From Chryseobacterium sp. GVT01B (lineage in GTDB: Bacteria; Bacteroidota; Bacteroidia; Flavobacteriales; Weeksellaceae): 64,000 nucleotides of DNA. Position 1 is the stretch's first letter; each line of letters begins with the position of its first letter. Where the stretch lies: the NCBI RefSeq assembly GCF_019970045.1, contig NZ_JAHXYI010000002.1, positions 310,001 through 374,000 of the forward strand, written 5' to 3'. Shown piece by piece: positions 17,735-26,700 of this stretch. The notes under the pieces were generated by a model that saw only the letters and a list, made by a program, of their open reading frames with translations, had not been told where the DNA came from and ran no database searches. The translations under genes and the position numbers were made by a program.

Positions 17735-18667
17735 TTAAAGTTCAAAAAGCGCCGGCCTTTGGGTTACTTCATGATAGCACACACTATTTTCGTCAAAGAA
17801 ATGATATACAAGACTTTTTCTCGTTCTGTTTTTATCAGTATGAGGCTCTCCTCCATGAAGAATATTGGCATGCCAGATTAATAAATCTCCTTTTTTTGCT
17901 TTAAAGATTTCTTTTTTCAATCCCAGTTCTTTTACTTTATCTTCAAGGAATGTTTCATAAGCTCTGTAGCTTTTCTTACCGATTTTCCAGTCTGTACCTT
18001 CATTATCGTAATCAGAATTCAGGAAATAAGGCAATTTATGACTCTTGGGAATGTAATGAAGAGCACCATTGGTTTCATCCACATCTTCCAGGGCAATCCA
18101 AACTCCCAGCAATCCTCCCAAAGGATAAGTCGTCATGTGTATACTGTCAGAATGGGTTTTCTGCTGGCTTCCGTTGATGAAGTTGATACTTTGGAAAAGT
18201 TTAGATTTCCCATCCAGTAAAACAGATAAAAAGTCTAGCAATTCTTTGTCACTTCCGATATTTTTAATGATTTCCGAATGATGAATAGCAAACATCAGTT
18301 TTCCTCCGTAAATAAACTTCAGTGTACCATCCTCCATCAGCTTATCAATTTCAGTATTGATTTGATCTGCCGTTTCCGGAGTCAGGTAGTTTCTCAGAAT
18401 CATATAACCATTGCCATCATATTGCAGAGCACTTTCTTTATTCTCTTCCGTCAGCTTCTTAAAAAATGGAGTTTCTGTCAGTTTTGCATAATCTACTCCT
18501 CTATTGTTAGTGGGAAGATGAGCAAAGTCTTTGCTCGAAATACTTGAAAAATAATTCTTATTAATACCGTATTTCTTATACAGTGGGATATTATGTTTTA
18601 ACTTATTCTTTTTAAACAAGTTATAAAGCATATATGATAGTTTGTACTGACGAATCTGTTGTAACAT
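17735..18667 (-). CDS. Phytanoyl-CoA dioxygenase (PhyH) family protein
   Basis: A 310-residue Fe(II)/2-oxoglutarate-dependent oxygenase. The iron facial triad is visible as H-x-D in KTHSDSIH and the distal His in ANILHGGEPHT, with the 2-oxoglutarate Arg in KNRTRKSLVYHF. NGALHYIPKSHKL is typical of the family. The substrate is not predictable; secondary metabolism or lipid hydroxylation are usual roles. It may be followed by the membrane protein gene 90 bases downstream, which has its own promoter. Confidence 0.9.
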   Translation of the reverse strand: MLQQIRQYKLSYMLYNLFKKNKLKHNIPLYKKYGINKNYFSSISSKDFAHLPTNNRGVDYAKLTETPFFKKLTEENKESALQYDGNGYMILRNYLTPETADQINTEIDKLMEDGTLKFIYGGKLMFAIHHSEIIKNIGSDKELLDFLSVLLDGKSKLFQSINFINGSQQKTHSDSIHMTTYPLGGLLGVWIALEDVDETNGALHYIPKSHKLPYFLNSDYDNEGTDWKIGKKSYRAYETFLEDKVKELGLKKEIFKAKKGDLLIWHANILHGGEPHTDKNRTRKSLVYHFFDENSVCYHEVTQRPALFEL

Positions 18668-18740
18668 AACTGTTTTACTAAAGATTTTATAAAGTTACGC
18701 AATATTACTTAATTAGAACCAATCTAAACAATGCTTTTCA

Positions 18741-19655
18741 TCATAAAAATGATTTCCCTCTCATGATGAGATATCCTAATTTTTTAAAAAGGTTCTTTTT
18801 AGAATTTTCAATAATTCCATAAGGTCTCAATTCCGGGCGGAAGCCTCTGAAAAACTCTTCAATATTGGGCAATTCACCTCCTTCGAAATCAAAAATATGA
18901 GTTTCTATATTTTCTTTAATGATATGGTCAATCAATACGGATGCTCCCGATAATTTAACATACTCTTTATCATTAAAATTACCTAAAAGTGCTACCATAT
19001 TGCTGTCTGAATATATTGCAATCACATTAACAATTTTATGCTGATAATAAAAAGCAGTGAAATTCAGGTAATTCAGCTTGTGAAAACTTTCAAAAATCCT
19101 CATGAATTCATGCAGGTCGTTGTCTTTGCTCAGCCCTATCGTATTGGCTTCTATAAAAGTTTTTGCTTTGTCAAAAGAAATGGTTTTGATTTCTGATTCT
19201 TTTAAAACTTCTTCATCTAAACGGAGCTTTCTTTTTCTTTTGGGAGAATAGTTATTGCGTACTTTCTCATAAGGTGCAGGATATAATAAAAAGTTCTTCT
19301 TGATTCTGATCTTTGTACGAAGCCGGTTTACATCATTAAATGGATAGGCTCTGATCATATAATTCTTTTCCAGATATTCTAAAAAAGCCTCATTAAGGTT
19401 TACATCGTCTTTAGCGGAAAAAACACCGAGCTGCTGGCACAGTTTCGGGTTGTGAACAATTTTCATCCCATATTTTTTCACAAAAGGGACGGGCATCACA
19501 GCCTCATAATCTTTATAAACCAGAATTTCCCACGGCATTGTCGAAGTTGTATCTAAAAAATCTTTTGTAGCAGAATATTTTCTTTGTTCAGAGTTTTCTA
19601 AACATTGAGCATATTTTACAAAATCAATTTCATGGTATTTTAATCTTCTAATCAT
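18741..19655 (-). CDS. FemAB/GNAT-like acyltransferase, uncharacterised
   Basis: A 304-residue protein with the layout of FemAB-like or BioF2-like acyltransferases. The last third holds FYYQHKIVNVIAIYS and DFEGGELPNIEEFFRGF, which resembles the family's FEGS...GFKGSFG motif. The N-terminal half has a lysine-rich segment (SPKRKRKLRLDEE). Function is inferred only at superfamily level; aminoacyl transfer to peptidoglycan or lipid is possible. Its start overlaps the radC stop by 4 bases, so it is the last gene of the lolD-like operon. Confidence 0.65.
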   Translation of the reverse strand: MIRRLKYHEIDFVKYAQCLENSEQRKYSATKDFLDTTSTMPWEILVYKDYEAVMPVPFVKKYGMKIVHNPKLCQQLGVFSAKDDVNLNEAFLEYLEKNYMIRAYPFNDVNRLRTKIRIKKNFLLYPAPYEKVRNNYSPKRKRKLRLDEEVLKESEIKTISFDKAKTFIEANTIGLSKDNDLHEFMRIFESFHKLNYLNFTAFYYQHKIVNVIAIYSDSNMVALLGNFNDKEYVKLSGASVLIDHIIKENIETHIFDFEGGELPNIEEFFRGFRPELRPYGIIENSKKNLFKKLGYLIMRGKSFL

Positions 19656-20329
19656 AGTAATCCGGCGTCAGAGAAACTAAAATAGGTATCCTGCGTGACA
19701 ATAATATGGTCCAGAAGCTGGATACTTAATGTGTTTCCTGCTTCTTTTATTTTTTGTGTAATATTGATATCTTCCCGGCTTGGCTTTAAGCTGCCGGAAG
19801 GATGATTGTGGGCAATGATAATGCCTGTTGAGAAATGCTCTAGTGCTGTTTTATACAGAATTCTGACATCTACGATAGACTGACTGATTCCTCCTTGTGT
19901 AAGCTGTGAGACATGAATCACTTTATTACTGTTGTTAAGGAAAATAGCCCAGAACTCTTCTGTTCTTAAGTCAGAAAGCTGGTTTTGAAGAATAAGATAA
20001 GCATCGTTACTGTTACCTATCACAGTTTTTTCAGGAATTTCCTGCAGTGATCTTCTTTTCCCGATTTCTAAAGCTGAAATGATAGAAATAGCTTTTGTAA
20101 CTCCAATTCCTTTGAATTTCATCAGATCTTTTACGGAAAGCAAGCTCAGCTGATGCCAGCTATTATCTACAGAGTTTAAGATTTTTCTTGCCAGCTCTAT
20201 GACATTTTCATCTTTATTTCCACTTCCCATGATAATGGCTAACAGTTCAGAATCAGAAAGTGAGTTTTTGCCTTTCTGCAAAAACTTTTCTCTGGGTCTG
20301 TCATCTTCTGCAAGAAATTTTATAGCCAT
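19652..20329 (-). CDS. radC: RadC family JAB-domain protein
   Basis: A 225-residue RadC. An N-terminal helix-hairpin-helix is suggested by FKGIGVTKA near residue 73. The JAMM/MPN metalloprotease-like motif is intact as HNHPSGSLKPSREDI (HxHPSG..xPSxxD). Despite the name, a role in DNA repair is doubtful in the literature. It lies in an operon after the L,D-transpeptidase and is coupled to the FemAB-like gene. Confidence 0.94.
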   Translation of the reverse strand: MAIKFLAEDDRPREKFLQKGKNSLSDSELLAIIMGSGNKDENVIELARKILNSVDNSWHQLSLLSVKDLMKFKGIGVTKAISIISALEIGKRRSLQEIPEKTVIGNSNDAYLILQNQLSDLRTEEFWAIFLNNSNKVIHVSQLTQGGISQSIVDVRILYKTALEHFSTGIIIAHNHPSGSLKPSREDINITQKIKEAGNTLSIQLLDHIIVTQDTYFSFSDAGLL

Positions 20330-20346
20330 GGAAAAGAGATTATGAA

Positions 20347-20922
20347 TTAATAAAATGCGTACAGGATCACCGGCTTTGTCGATTGATCAACATATTTCGC
20401 TGTTTCTTTAAAAGCATTCACCGAAAGCATCGGACATCCCAAGCTTAAACAGGCCGGAGTCTTGGATTCCACATCTGGAATACATCCGTAGGAATGAAGG
20501 ACAATTGCCCTTTGCATAGCATTGCTGTTGGTAGAATCAAGACCTTTTAAACGGTAAGCTTTACCAAATTTCCCCATATAGCTTTCTCCTATGGCATATT
20601 TTCCCAGAGACGATTGATAAGACCCTTCAATATTACTGAATTTTAAAGCAGCTGACTTTGGAATGACAGAACCTGAACCATGAGATACAATGGCCTGTTG
20701 TACTATTGTATTATTTTTCAGGTTATAGATGAAGTAACGGTATTTCCCGGAAGGGAGTTTAAAGTTGATAAAAACAGCCAGTTCCTGATTATACTCTTTT
20801 CCTTTGATATACTCTTTAATCTCTGAAATCTTTGCCTGAGGCACATTCAGTGAATTCAACTGCTGGGATTCAGCTTTTGAACAGGAAATTAAAATTATAA
20901 AAAGAAAAATAAAGTGTTTCAT
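20347..20922 (-). CDS. Murein L,D-transpeptidase catalytic (YkuD_2-like) domain protein, lipoprotein
   Basis: A 191-residue exported protein. The signal MKHFIFLFIILISCSKA fits a lipoprotein with Cys near residue 14. The active-site segment starts with IVLHSYGC and ends with SLGCPMLS, the pattern of the H...S-x-G-C catalytic motif in L,D-transpeptidases. It would cross-link or edit peptidoglycan in the periplasm. An ATG one codon earlier (20925) is also possible. It sits between the ABC ATPase and radC with gaps of 16-17 bases, so it is co-transcribed. Confidence 0.85.
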   Translation of the reverse strand: MKHFIFLFIILISCSKAESQQLNSLNVPQAKISEIKEYIKGKEYNQELAVFINFKLPSGKYRYFIYNLKNNTIVQQAIVSHGSGSVIPKSAALKFSNIEGSYQSSLGKYAIGESYMGKFGKAYRLKGLDSTNSNAMQRAIVLHSYGCIPDVESKTPACLSLGCPMLSVNAFKETAKYVDQSTKPVILYAFY

Positions 20923-20941
20923 CATCTGGCATTGTAAGCTT

Positions 20942-21610
20942 TTATTCTATGATCATTCCGTCTTTCATGATGAGCTTGCGGTCTGTAATTTCTGCAAGAT
21001 TAGGGTTGTGGGTTACAATTACAAATGTCTGGTTGTATTTATCTCTCAGATCAAAAAATAGCCTGTGAAGATCATCCGCGTTCTTGGAATCCAGGTTTCC
21101 TGTAGGCTCATCCGCAAAAATAATTTTGGGTGAATTGATTAAAGCCCTTGCTACAGCTACCCTTTGTGCTTCTCCTCCTGAAAGCTGGTTGGGTTTATGA
21201 TTCAGCCTTTGTTCTATCTTCAAATCTTCAAACAAAGCATATGCTTTTTCAAGCGCTTCTCTTTCATTAGCTCCGGCTATTTTTGTTGGAAGCAATACAT
21301 TTTCCAGCGCTGTAAACTCCGGAAGAAGCTGATGAAACTGAAATACAAAACCGATATTCTGATTTCTGAACTTTGAAAGTTGTTTGTCATTCATATTAAT
21401 AAATGATTCTCCTGCTATCTCAATTTCAGTATCATATTTGTTTGATTGGCTCGGATGATCCAGCGTTCCTAAAATCTGCAGCAATGTCGATTTACCTGCT
21501 CCTGATTCTCCCACAATAGAAACCACTTCGCCCATTTTGATGTGAATATCAACTCCTTTCAGTACTTCTAAATTCCCATAAGATTTATGGATATTTCTTG
21601 CTTTAATCAT
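20942..21610 (-). CDS. lolD: ABC transporter ATP-binding protein (LolD/MacB-like)
   Basis: A 222-residue ABC ATPase. Walker [11 protein letters not shown]-loop [12 protein letters not shown], signature [15 protein letters not shown], Walker [16 protein letters not shown] and the H-loop VTHN are all intact. [14 protein letters not shown] is typical of LolD, which energises lipoprotein release to the outer membrane, or of MacB-type exporters. No permease gene is beside it, as often for Bacteroidetes LolD. It is the first gene of the operon and its promoter points to a leaderless mRNA. Confidence 0.9.
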   Translation of the reverse strand: MIKARNIHKSYGNLEVLKGVDIHIKMGEVVSIVGESGAGKSTLLQILGTLDHPSQSNKYDTEIEIAGESFINMNDKQLSKFRNQNIGFVFQFHQLLPEFTALENVLLPTKIAGANEREALEKAYALFEDLKIEQRLNHKPNQLSGGEAQRVAVARALINSPKIIFADEPTGNLDSKNADDLHRLFFDLRDKYNQTFVIVTHNPNLAEITDRKLIMKDGMIIE

Positions 21611-21614
21611 GATT

Positions 21615-21649
21615 CAAAAATAGTAATTTGATTTTGAAATTCCATCAAA
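21615..21649 (-). promoter_or_regulatory. Promoter of the ABC ATPase operon (TTTG-N23-TATTTTTG)
   Basis: The minus strand has TTTG at 21649-21646, 23 bases, then TATTTTTG ending at 21615. Only 4 bases separate the box from the ATG at 21610. The transcript probably starts at, or within 1-3 bases of, the A of the start codon. Confidence 0.6.
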
Positions 21650-21884
21650 AAATGCGGTGATAATTTTTAATTCTCAAATTGGTATCATGATCAAAATCTT
21701 CTAATAATTTCGAAAGACCATTATATTTTAATGAATTTTATAAAATTTGTTCCTGATGATTATGAGAAACGGACATTGATAGTATAAATTCAATCCCGTA
21801 GCTTTCGTATTTATTTTATACTTATAAGATTTATGAAACATCACAGATTTTTTTCATACTATGGACATTGCCATTACAAAACGA

Positions 21885-21910
21885 AAAAACCTCCCAATTT
21901 GGGAGGTTTT
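21885..21910 (-). terminator. Terminator of aceF
   Basis: AAAACCTCCCA and TGGGAGGTTTT form an 11-bp perfect stem with a 3-base loop, with a T tract on the minus strand. It is just past the E2 stop. Confidence 0.88.
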
Positions 21911-21930
21911 AATATTTTCAATTCAGAAAA

Positions 21931-23526
21931 TTACAGTAACAATGTTAATGGACTTTCTAAATATGTTCTTAATGTTTGTAGGAATTGAGCACCTGTAGCG
22001 CCGTCTACCACTCTGTGGTCACATGCCAATGAAAGTTTCATTGTGTTTCCAACTACGATCTGACCATCTTTTACGATTGGTTTCTCAATAATTGCTCCTA
22101 CTGAAAGGATAGCAGAGTTTGGCTGATTGATAATACTTGTAAAGGTTTCGATTCCGAACATTCCCAAGTTAGAAATAGAGAATGTAGATCCTTCCATTTC
22201 GTTAGCTTTAAGACCTTTACTCTTAGCTCTTGAAGCCATATCTTTTACAGATGCAGAAATCTGAGTATATGTCATCTGATCTGTATTTTTCAATACTGGA
22301 ACTACCAATCCGTCTGGAATAGCTACTGCTACACCAATATTGATATTTCCTCTGTGGATGATCTTATCGCCTGCCCAGCTTGAATTCACCTGAGGGTGTT
22401 TTCTTAAAGCAATTGCAGTCGCTTTAATAATCATATCATTGAAAGAGATCTTGGTATCAGGTAAAGAATTGATTTCTTTTCTTGCTTCAATTGCTTTATC
22501 CATGTTGATCTCAACCATCAGATAGTAATGAGGAGCAGAGAATTTACTTTCAGAAAGACGTTTTGCAATAATATTTCTTACCTGAGAGTTTGGAGTCTCT
22601 GTATCTTCACCCTGCACGAAGCTTAATGCAACCGGAGCAGCACTTGCTGTTGGAGCTGAAGCAGCAGGTTTCGCAGCCGGCTGATAGTTTTCAATATCTT
22701 TTTTAACGATTCTTCCGTTTTCACCAGATCCCTGAACACTGTGGATATCAACTCCTTTATCCTGAGCCATTTTCTTAGCCAGTGGAGAGATTGCTACTCT
22801 GTCAGAAGATGAAGAGTCTGCAGCAGGAGCCGCTTTTTCTTCTGTTTTAACTTCTGCCTTTTGTTCAGCTGGTTTTTCAGTTGATGCAGCTGCAGCTTTC
22901 GGAGCTCCTACAGCGGAAACATCTGTTCCTGCAGGGCCAATGATTGCTAATACTGAATCAACCGGAGCAGCACCACCTTCTTCTACACCTTGCTTCAATA
23001 ATACTCCATTGAATTCAGATTCAAAATCCTGTACCGCTTTATCTGTTTCGATCTCAGCAAGAAGATCTCCTTCTTTTACTGTATCTCCTACATTTTTGTG
23101 CCATTTAGCTACTTTACCTTCTGTCATTGTATCAGAAAGTCTTGGCATTGTAATAACTTCTACTCCAGCCGGAATCTCTGTTGCAGCAGGTGCAGCAGTT
23201 TCTGCTTTAGGCTGTTCTTCTGATTTTTTTTCTTCAGTTCCTGCAGCGGGAGCAGCAGCTCCACCTGTCAATCCTGAAATATCTTCTCCTTCATTCCCGA
23301 TAATAGCCAAAACAGAGTCTACAGCAGCAGCACCTCCTTCTTCTACGCCAACGTATAAAAGGGTACCTTCTATTTCAGATTCAAAATCCTGAACGGCTTT
23401 GTCAGTTTCAATTTCCGCTAAAATATCTCCTTCTTTTACTTTATCTCCTACTTTTTTATGCCATTTTGCCACTTTACCTTCCGTCATAGTGTCGGATAGG
23501 CGGGGCATCGTAATTACTTCTGCCAT
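21931..23526 (-). CDS. aceF: Pyruvate dehydrogenase complex E2, dihydrolipoamide acetyltransferase
   Basis: A 531-residue E2. Two tandem lipoyl domains (about residues 1-80 and 125-205) each carry the lipoylated Lys in ETDKAVQDFESE. They are joined by Ala/Pro/Glu-rich flexible linkers. A peripheral subunit-binding domain follows (SPLAKKMAQDKGVD, about 245-285), then the catalytic core ending with the active-site CDHRVVDGATG. It moves acetyl groups from lipoate to CoA. It is downstream of pdhA in the same orientation, 85 bases apart. E1-beta and E3 are not in this window. Confidence 0.96.
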   Translation of the reverse strand: MAEVITMPRLSDTMTEGKVAKWHKKVGDKVKEGDILAEIETDKAVQDFESEIEGTLLYVGVEEGGAAAVDSVLAIIGNEGEDISGLTGGAAAPAAGTEEKKSEEQPKAETAAPAATEIPAGVEVITMPRLSDTMTEGKVAKWHKNVGDTVKEGDLLAEIETDKAVQDFESEFNGVLLKQGVEEGGAAPVDSVLAIIGPAGTDVSAVGAPKAAAASTEKPAEQKAEVKTEEKAAPAADSSSSDRVAISPLAKKMAQDKGVDIHSVQGSGENGRIVKKDIENYQPAAKPAASAPTASAAPVALSFVQGEDTETPNSQVRNIIAKRLSESKFSAPHYYLMVEINMDKAIEARKEINSLPDTKISFNDMIIKATAIALRKHPQVNSSWAGDKIIHRGNINIGVAVAIPDGLVVPVLKNTDQMTYTQISASVKDMASRAKSKGLKANEMEGSTFSISNLGMFGIETFTSIINQPNSAILSVGAIIEKPIVKDGQIVVGNTMKLSLACDHRVVDGATGAQFLQTLRTYLESPLTLLL

Positions 23527-23534
23527 AATCTATA

Positions 23535-23600
23535 TTGATTTGAGATTCGAGATTTGAGATTTGAGATTTCAGAAATTTCAAACTTCAAATTTCAAATTAA
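23535..23600. repeat. Short direct repeats between pdhA and aceF
   Basis: GAGATTTGAGATTTGAGATTT-like 7-base units, followed by CTTCAAATTTCAAATT repeats, fill the gap between the two PDH genes. Parts of the two tracts are complementary. Simple-repeat origin is likely; no function is evident. Confidence 0.5.
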
Positions 23601-23611
23601 TTTTTTATTTT

Positions 23612-24613
23612 TTAGTTTTCTAATTTGTCAAGGAATGGATAATTTTCCTGAGCATATACATACTCATAGATCTTTTCTGCTTCTGGATATGGAGAGTTTT
23701 CCATAAATTCAATACACTCCTCAACGAAGTCTCTTGATTTATTATCCATAGTTTCCAATTCAGCTTCCGTAGCCCATCCGTTTTCTAAAATCCTGTGTTT
23801 TACAAGCTCGATTGGATCATCATTTTTATGAATAGCCACTTCTTCTTTAGATCTGTATGGCTCAGCATCAGACATAGAGTGTCCTCTGTAACGGTATGTT
23901 CTTGCTTCAATGAATGTAGGTCCGTCTCCTCTTCTTGCTCTTTCAATAGCCTCATAAGCAGCTTCAGCTACTTTTACAGGATCCATTGCATCTACAGCAA
24001 GACAAGGCATTTCGTATCCTAATCCTAATTTATAGATATCTTCGTGGTTGGCAGTTCTTTTTACAGAAGTTCCCATCGCATATTGGTTGTTTTCTACCAC
24101 AAATACTACAGGAAGTTTCCAGTTCATTGCCATGTTGAATGTCTCATGTAAAGAACCTTGTCTTGCAGCTCCGTCTCCAAAGAAACAGATGTTCACTGCT
24201 TTTCTGTCGAAATATTTATCTGCAAAAGCAATACCTGCTCCCAAAGGAATTTGTCCTCCAACGATACCGTGTCCTCCGTAAAAACGGTGTTCTTTACTGA
24301 AAATGTGCATAGATCCACCCATACCTCCGGATGTACCTGTAGCTTTACCGCAAAGTTCAGCCATGATTCTTTTAGGATCTACTCCCATCGCCATTGGATG
24401 GATGTGGCATCTGTAAGCAGTAATCATACTATCCTTTGTCAAATCCATCGCGTGCGTGAATCCTGCAGGGATAGCTTCCTGACCGTTATACAAATGTAAA
24501 AATCCTCTGATCTTTTGTTTTAGGTAAAGAGAACGGCATTTGTCTTCAAACCTTCTCCACATTGTCATATCTTCATACCACTTCAGGTATACCTCTTTAG
24601 AAAATTCTTTCAT
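23612..24613 (-). CDS. pdhA: Pyruvate dehydrogenase E1 component, alpha subunit
   Basis: A 333-residue E1-alpha of the heterotetrameric type. The thiamine diphosphate motif runs from GDGA (residues 146-149) to VVENN. GGMGGSMH and the phosphorylation-loop-like RYRGHSMSDAE are also present. It decarboxylates pyruvate with TPP and Mg2+ and passes the acetyl group to E2. The beta subunit must be coded elsewhere. Confidence 0.95.
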   Translation of the reverse strand: MKEFSKEVYLKWYEDMTMWRRFEDKCRSLYLKQKIRGFLHLYNGQEAIPAGFTHAMDLTKDSMITAYRCHIHPMAMGVDPKRIMAELCGKATGTSGGMGGSMHIFSKEHRFYGGHGIVGGQIPLGAGIAFADKYFDRKAVNICFFGDGAARQGSLHETFNMAMNWKLPVVFVVENNQYAMGTSVKRTANHEDIYKLGLGYEMPCLAVDAMDPVKVAEAAYEAIERARRGDGPTFIEARTYRYRGHSMSDAEPYRSKEEVAIHKNDDPIELVKHRILENGWATEAELETMDNKSRDFVEECIEFMENSPYPEAEKIYEYVYAQENYPFLDKLEN

Positions 24614-24930
24614 GTGTTAGCTCTTGCTTTTTTATGATGAAATAGTTGAGCAAAATTATGAAAAAAACTTCGTTTTTATTCTATACATAGATAACTTTTC
24701 GTTTTTTCTGTAAAATCTATTTGCAGGCCGAATGGATTATTCTTAATTTTCGACCCTTCGAAAGACTCATAAAGTTACATTTTATCTTATATTTTCTAAA
24801 CTCGATATATCAGGAATCAGCCTGTTTATATGGTTTTTCTGAAACAATACATTATTCGGAGATATCAGAATTCGGTACTTTTTATAATCCTATTTCTTTC
24901 CTCTTTAATTATTGTTAATATATCTTTTGG
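24614..24930. other. Intergenic stretch upstream of pdhA
   Basis: It holds the pdhA -7 box (24651-24658) and otherwise AT-rich sequence. A 65-codon open frame at 24721-24918 on the plus strand has no family features and no promoter and is not called as a gene. Confidence 0.55.
24651..24658 (-). promoter_or_regulatory. -7 box TAATTTTG of pdhA-aceF
   Basis: Full match to TAnnTTTG on the minus strand, 37 bases before the ATG at 24613. Confidence 0.45.
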
Positions 24931-25361
24931 TTATTTCAAGAGCTTCTTTTCCGGAGAAAAATCTGTAAGTTTCAGGGTTCTGTCTTCAATTTCATTAACG
25001 AAATTACCATATTGTTTTGCTGTTCTGGCTTTAATCTCCTTCCATTCTTTATCTGCCATAAATCCATCCCACGCTGTTTTCATTGTTTCTTCGTTTTTCC
25101 ACTCAAGCAGGTAAACAAATTCTGTTTTTTCCCTGAATTCCGATTCCCATATCGATACAATAGTAAAACCATATTTCTTCATTATTCTAAGCGCATGATC
25201 CCTGAAACGATCCAGAAAGACCTGCCTGTTTTTTTTGGGAATTTCATAAATTCTTAACTGATGTACAGGAGTTGGCAGTCAGAAGTATTTTCCTGAGAAA
25301 TCTTTTGTCCAAAGGTAAAATAACCTGTAATGATAAAAAGGAATGTGAATAAATGTTTCAT
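24931..25361 (-). pseudogene. NIPSNAP family protein with signal peptide, broken by a frameshift
   Basis: The 3' frame (24931 to about 25280) codes a typical NIPSNAP domain: QLRIYEIPKKNRQVFLDRF, then MKKYGFTIVSIWES and FVYLLEWKNEE. The 5' part lies in another frame from ATG 25361: a signal peptide MKHLFTFLFIITGYFTFGQ and a short stretch to CQLLYIS, then stop TAA at 25254-25256. The two frames overlap between about 25257 and 25281 without stops, and joining them by one added base gives a normal 143-residue exported protein. This points to a single-base deletion or to a sequencing error. A shortened protein from the internal ATG at 25182 is possible but would lose the first strand. Confidence 0.75.
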
Positions 25362-25518
25362 GATACATGATATTAAGATTAAAACGGATCAATTAAAGGT
25401 ATATATTTTCGGCAAAATTTAATATTAATTTAAAATAACTAAAAAAACACTTTATCACAAACAGCTGATATTGAATTGTTTTCACATGACCCGCCGTATT
25501 CCCCTCCTCTCCTTTTCG

Positions 25519-25549
25519 TTTGTTTTTTGAGGTTATAATGGTATATTTG
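25519..25549 (+). promoter_or_regulatory. Promoter TTTG-N19-TATATTTG of the PAP2-BlaI-DUF4153 operon
   Basis: TTTG at 25519-25522, 19 bases, and TATATTTG at 25542-25549 is a very good match to the Bacteroidetes -33/-7 consensus. The first ATG is at 25566. Confidence 0.72.
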
Positions 25550-25565
25550 GTTTTTAAACTTGATT

Positions 25566-26168
25566 ATGGAAGAAAAGCAATCTTCATTACTACACAAAAT
25601 TTCAAAAGTCATCTCTGATTTTTTCAATCCTCTGGTCTCTCTGATCATTTTCTTCATCTATATGAGCATCAGGGAATACACCCTTAAAGATTCTATGATG
25701 TACTTCATTCCCATATTAGCAATGATTATTATTCCGGTTGTCATTTGGCTGGTATGGAATGTGAAAACAGGAAGATATACCAATATGGATGTCTCCAACC
25801 GGGTTCAAAGAAAAACACTGTACATATTTATTGCTGTATGTGTGATTGCTTATCTTCTTTTCCATTACATCAGAAACGGATCAGTCGATCTTGTCATGCT
25901 GTTTATTTTAATTCTTCTTTTTGCCTTACAGATCAGCAATCTTTTCATCAAAAGTTCGATGCATACGGCATTTAATATATTTGTAGCAGCCTTATTTTTT
26001 AGTCTCGACTGGAAAATGGGTCTTCTATGGCTGGGAATTGCAGCTTTGGTCGGAATTACCCGTGTTATTTTAAAAAGACATACCGTAAAAGAAGTATTTA
26101 TGGGAGCTGGAATAGCTTTTATGGTATCTTTTATCTATCTTTATTGCAATATTCAATTTCAACATTAG
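25566..26168 (+). CDS. PAP2-like membrane phosphatase family protein
   Basis: A 200-residue membrane protein with about six hydrophobic segments. It has the second and third PAP2 motifs in degenerate form: SSMHTAFN for SGH and TRVILKRHTVKEVFMGAG for SRxxxxxHxxxD. The first motif (Kx6RP) is not clear, only RVQRKT. It may dephosphorylate a lipid phosphate such as undecaprenyl diphosphate, but the weak motifs make this uncertain. The start ATG 25566 follows a strong promoter. It is the first gene of an operon with BlaI-like and DUF4153 genes. Confidence 0.72.
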   Translation: MEEKQSSLLHKISKVISDFFNPLVSLIIFFIYMSIREYTLKDSMMYFIPILAMIIIPVVIWLVWNVKTGRYTNMDVSNRVQRKTLYIFIAVCVIAYLLFHYIRNGSVDLVMLFILILLFALQISNLFIKSSMHTAFNIFVAALFFSLDWKMGLLWLGIAALVGITRVILKRHTVKEVFMGAGIAFMVSFIYLYCNIQFQH

Positions 26169-26176
26169 AATACTCT

Positions 26177-26674
26177 ATGAAAATAAATCATCTTACTGCC
26201 GCAGAAGAAAACTTTATGAAGCTGTTTTGGAAAATGGAATCTTTCTATCTGAAGGACGTTATGGAGCAGCATCCGGAACCTAAACCACACCAGAATACGG
26301 TTTCCACTTATTTGAAAATACTGGTTGAGAAAGGCTATCTATCCACCGTAAAAGAAGGAAGAATTTTCAAATACACAGTACTTGTTCCACTGGAAGGATA
26401 TAAAAAATTTCTATTGAAAGAACTTTCGCATAACTTTTTCAATAACTCAGGGAAGGAAATTCTGGAGCTTTTATTAAGCGAAAAATTAATTTCTCAGGAA
26501 GACATGAAAGGTCATTTTGATCTGAAAATCGAAATAAAACCAGCAAAAATTGAAGAACCAAAGTTTGAAATTGCTGAAGAAATCTTAAGTCCTAAAAAAG
26601 AGAAGAAAGCCAAAGGAAAAGAGAAAGAAAAGGAGAAGGAGAAGGACAAAAAGAAAAAGAAGAAAAAAGATTAA
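26177..26674 (+). CDS. BlaI/MecI/CopY family transcriptional regulator with lysine-rich tail
   Basis: A 165-residue winged-helix repressor of the BlaI family. LTAAEENFMKLFWKME is the usual start of the DNA-binding domain, and HQNTVSTYLKILVEKGYLSTVKEGRIFKY is the recognition helix and wing (shown in parts). The C-terminal 30 residues are a Lys/Glu tail, unusual for the family. In many Bacteroidetes such genes pair with an M56 BlaR1 protease; none is here. Start ATG 26177 lies 8 bases after the PAP2 gene. It could autoregulate the operon. Confidence 0.88.
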   Translation: MKINHLTAAEENFMKLFWKMESFYLKDVMEQHPEPKPHQNTVSTYLKILVEKGYLSTVKEGRIFKYTVLVPLEGYKKFLLKELSHNFFNNSGKEILELLLSEKLISQEDMKGHFDLKIEIKPAKIEEPKFEIAEEILSPKKEKKAKGKEKEKEKEKDKKKKKKKD

Positions 26675-26700
26675 TCTTAATCTCAAAAAAACACCAAATC

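Larger units (their letters stand above)
21611..21930. other. Intergenic stretch between the ABC ATPase gene and aceF
   Basis: Apart from the ABC gene promoter at 21615-21649 and the E2 terminator at 21885-21910 I see no gene or clear repeat here. The AT-rich part 21655-21880 has no long open frame or strong hairpin. Confidence 0.6.

Noticed and set aside
22940..23392. 150-codon frame opposite to the E2 gene
   Set aside because: Ser/Pro-rich shadow of the Ala/Pro/Glu-rich linkers and lipoyl domains of E2.
24721..24918. Plus-strand 65-codon open frame
   Set aside because: No promoter, no family features, odd amino acid composition; most likely random.
26027..26176. Extended N terminus of the BlaI-like regulator
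   Set aside because: It overlaps the PAP2-like gene in another frame; the family starts with MKINHLTAAEE at 26177.
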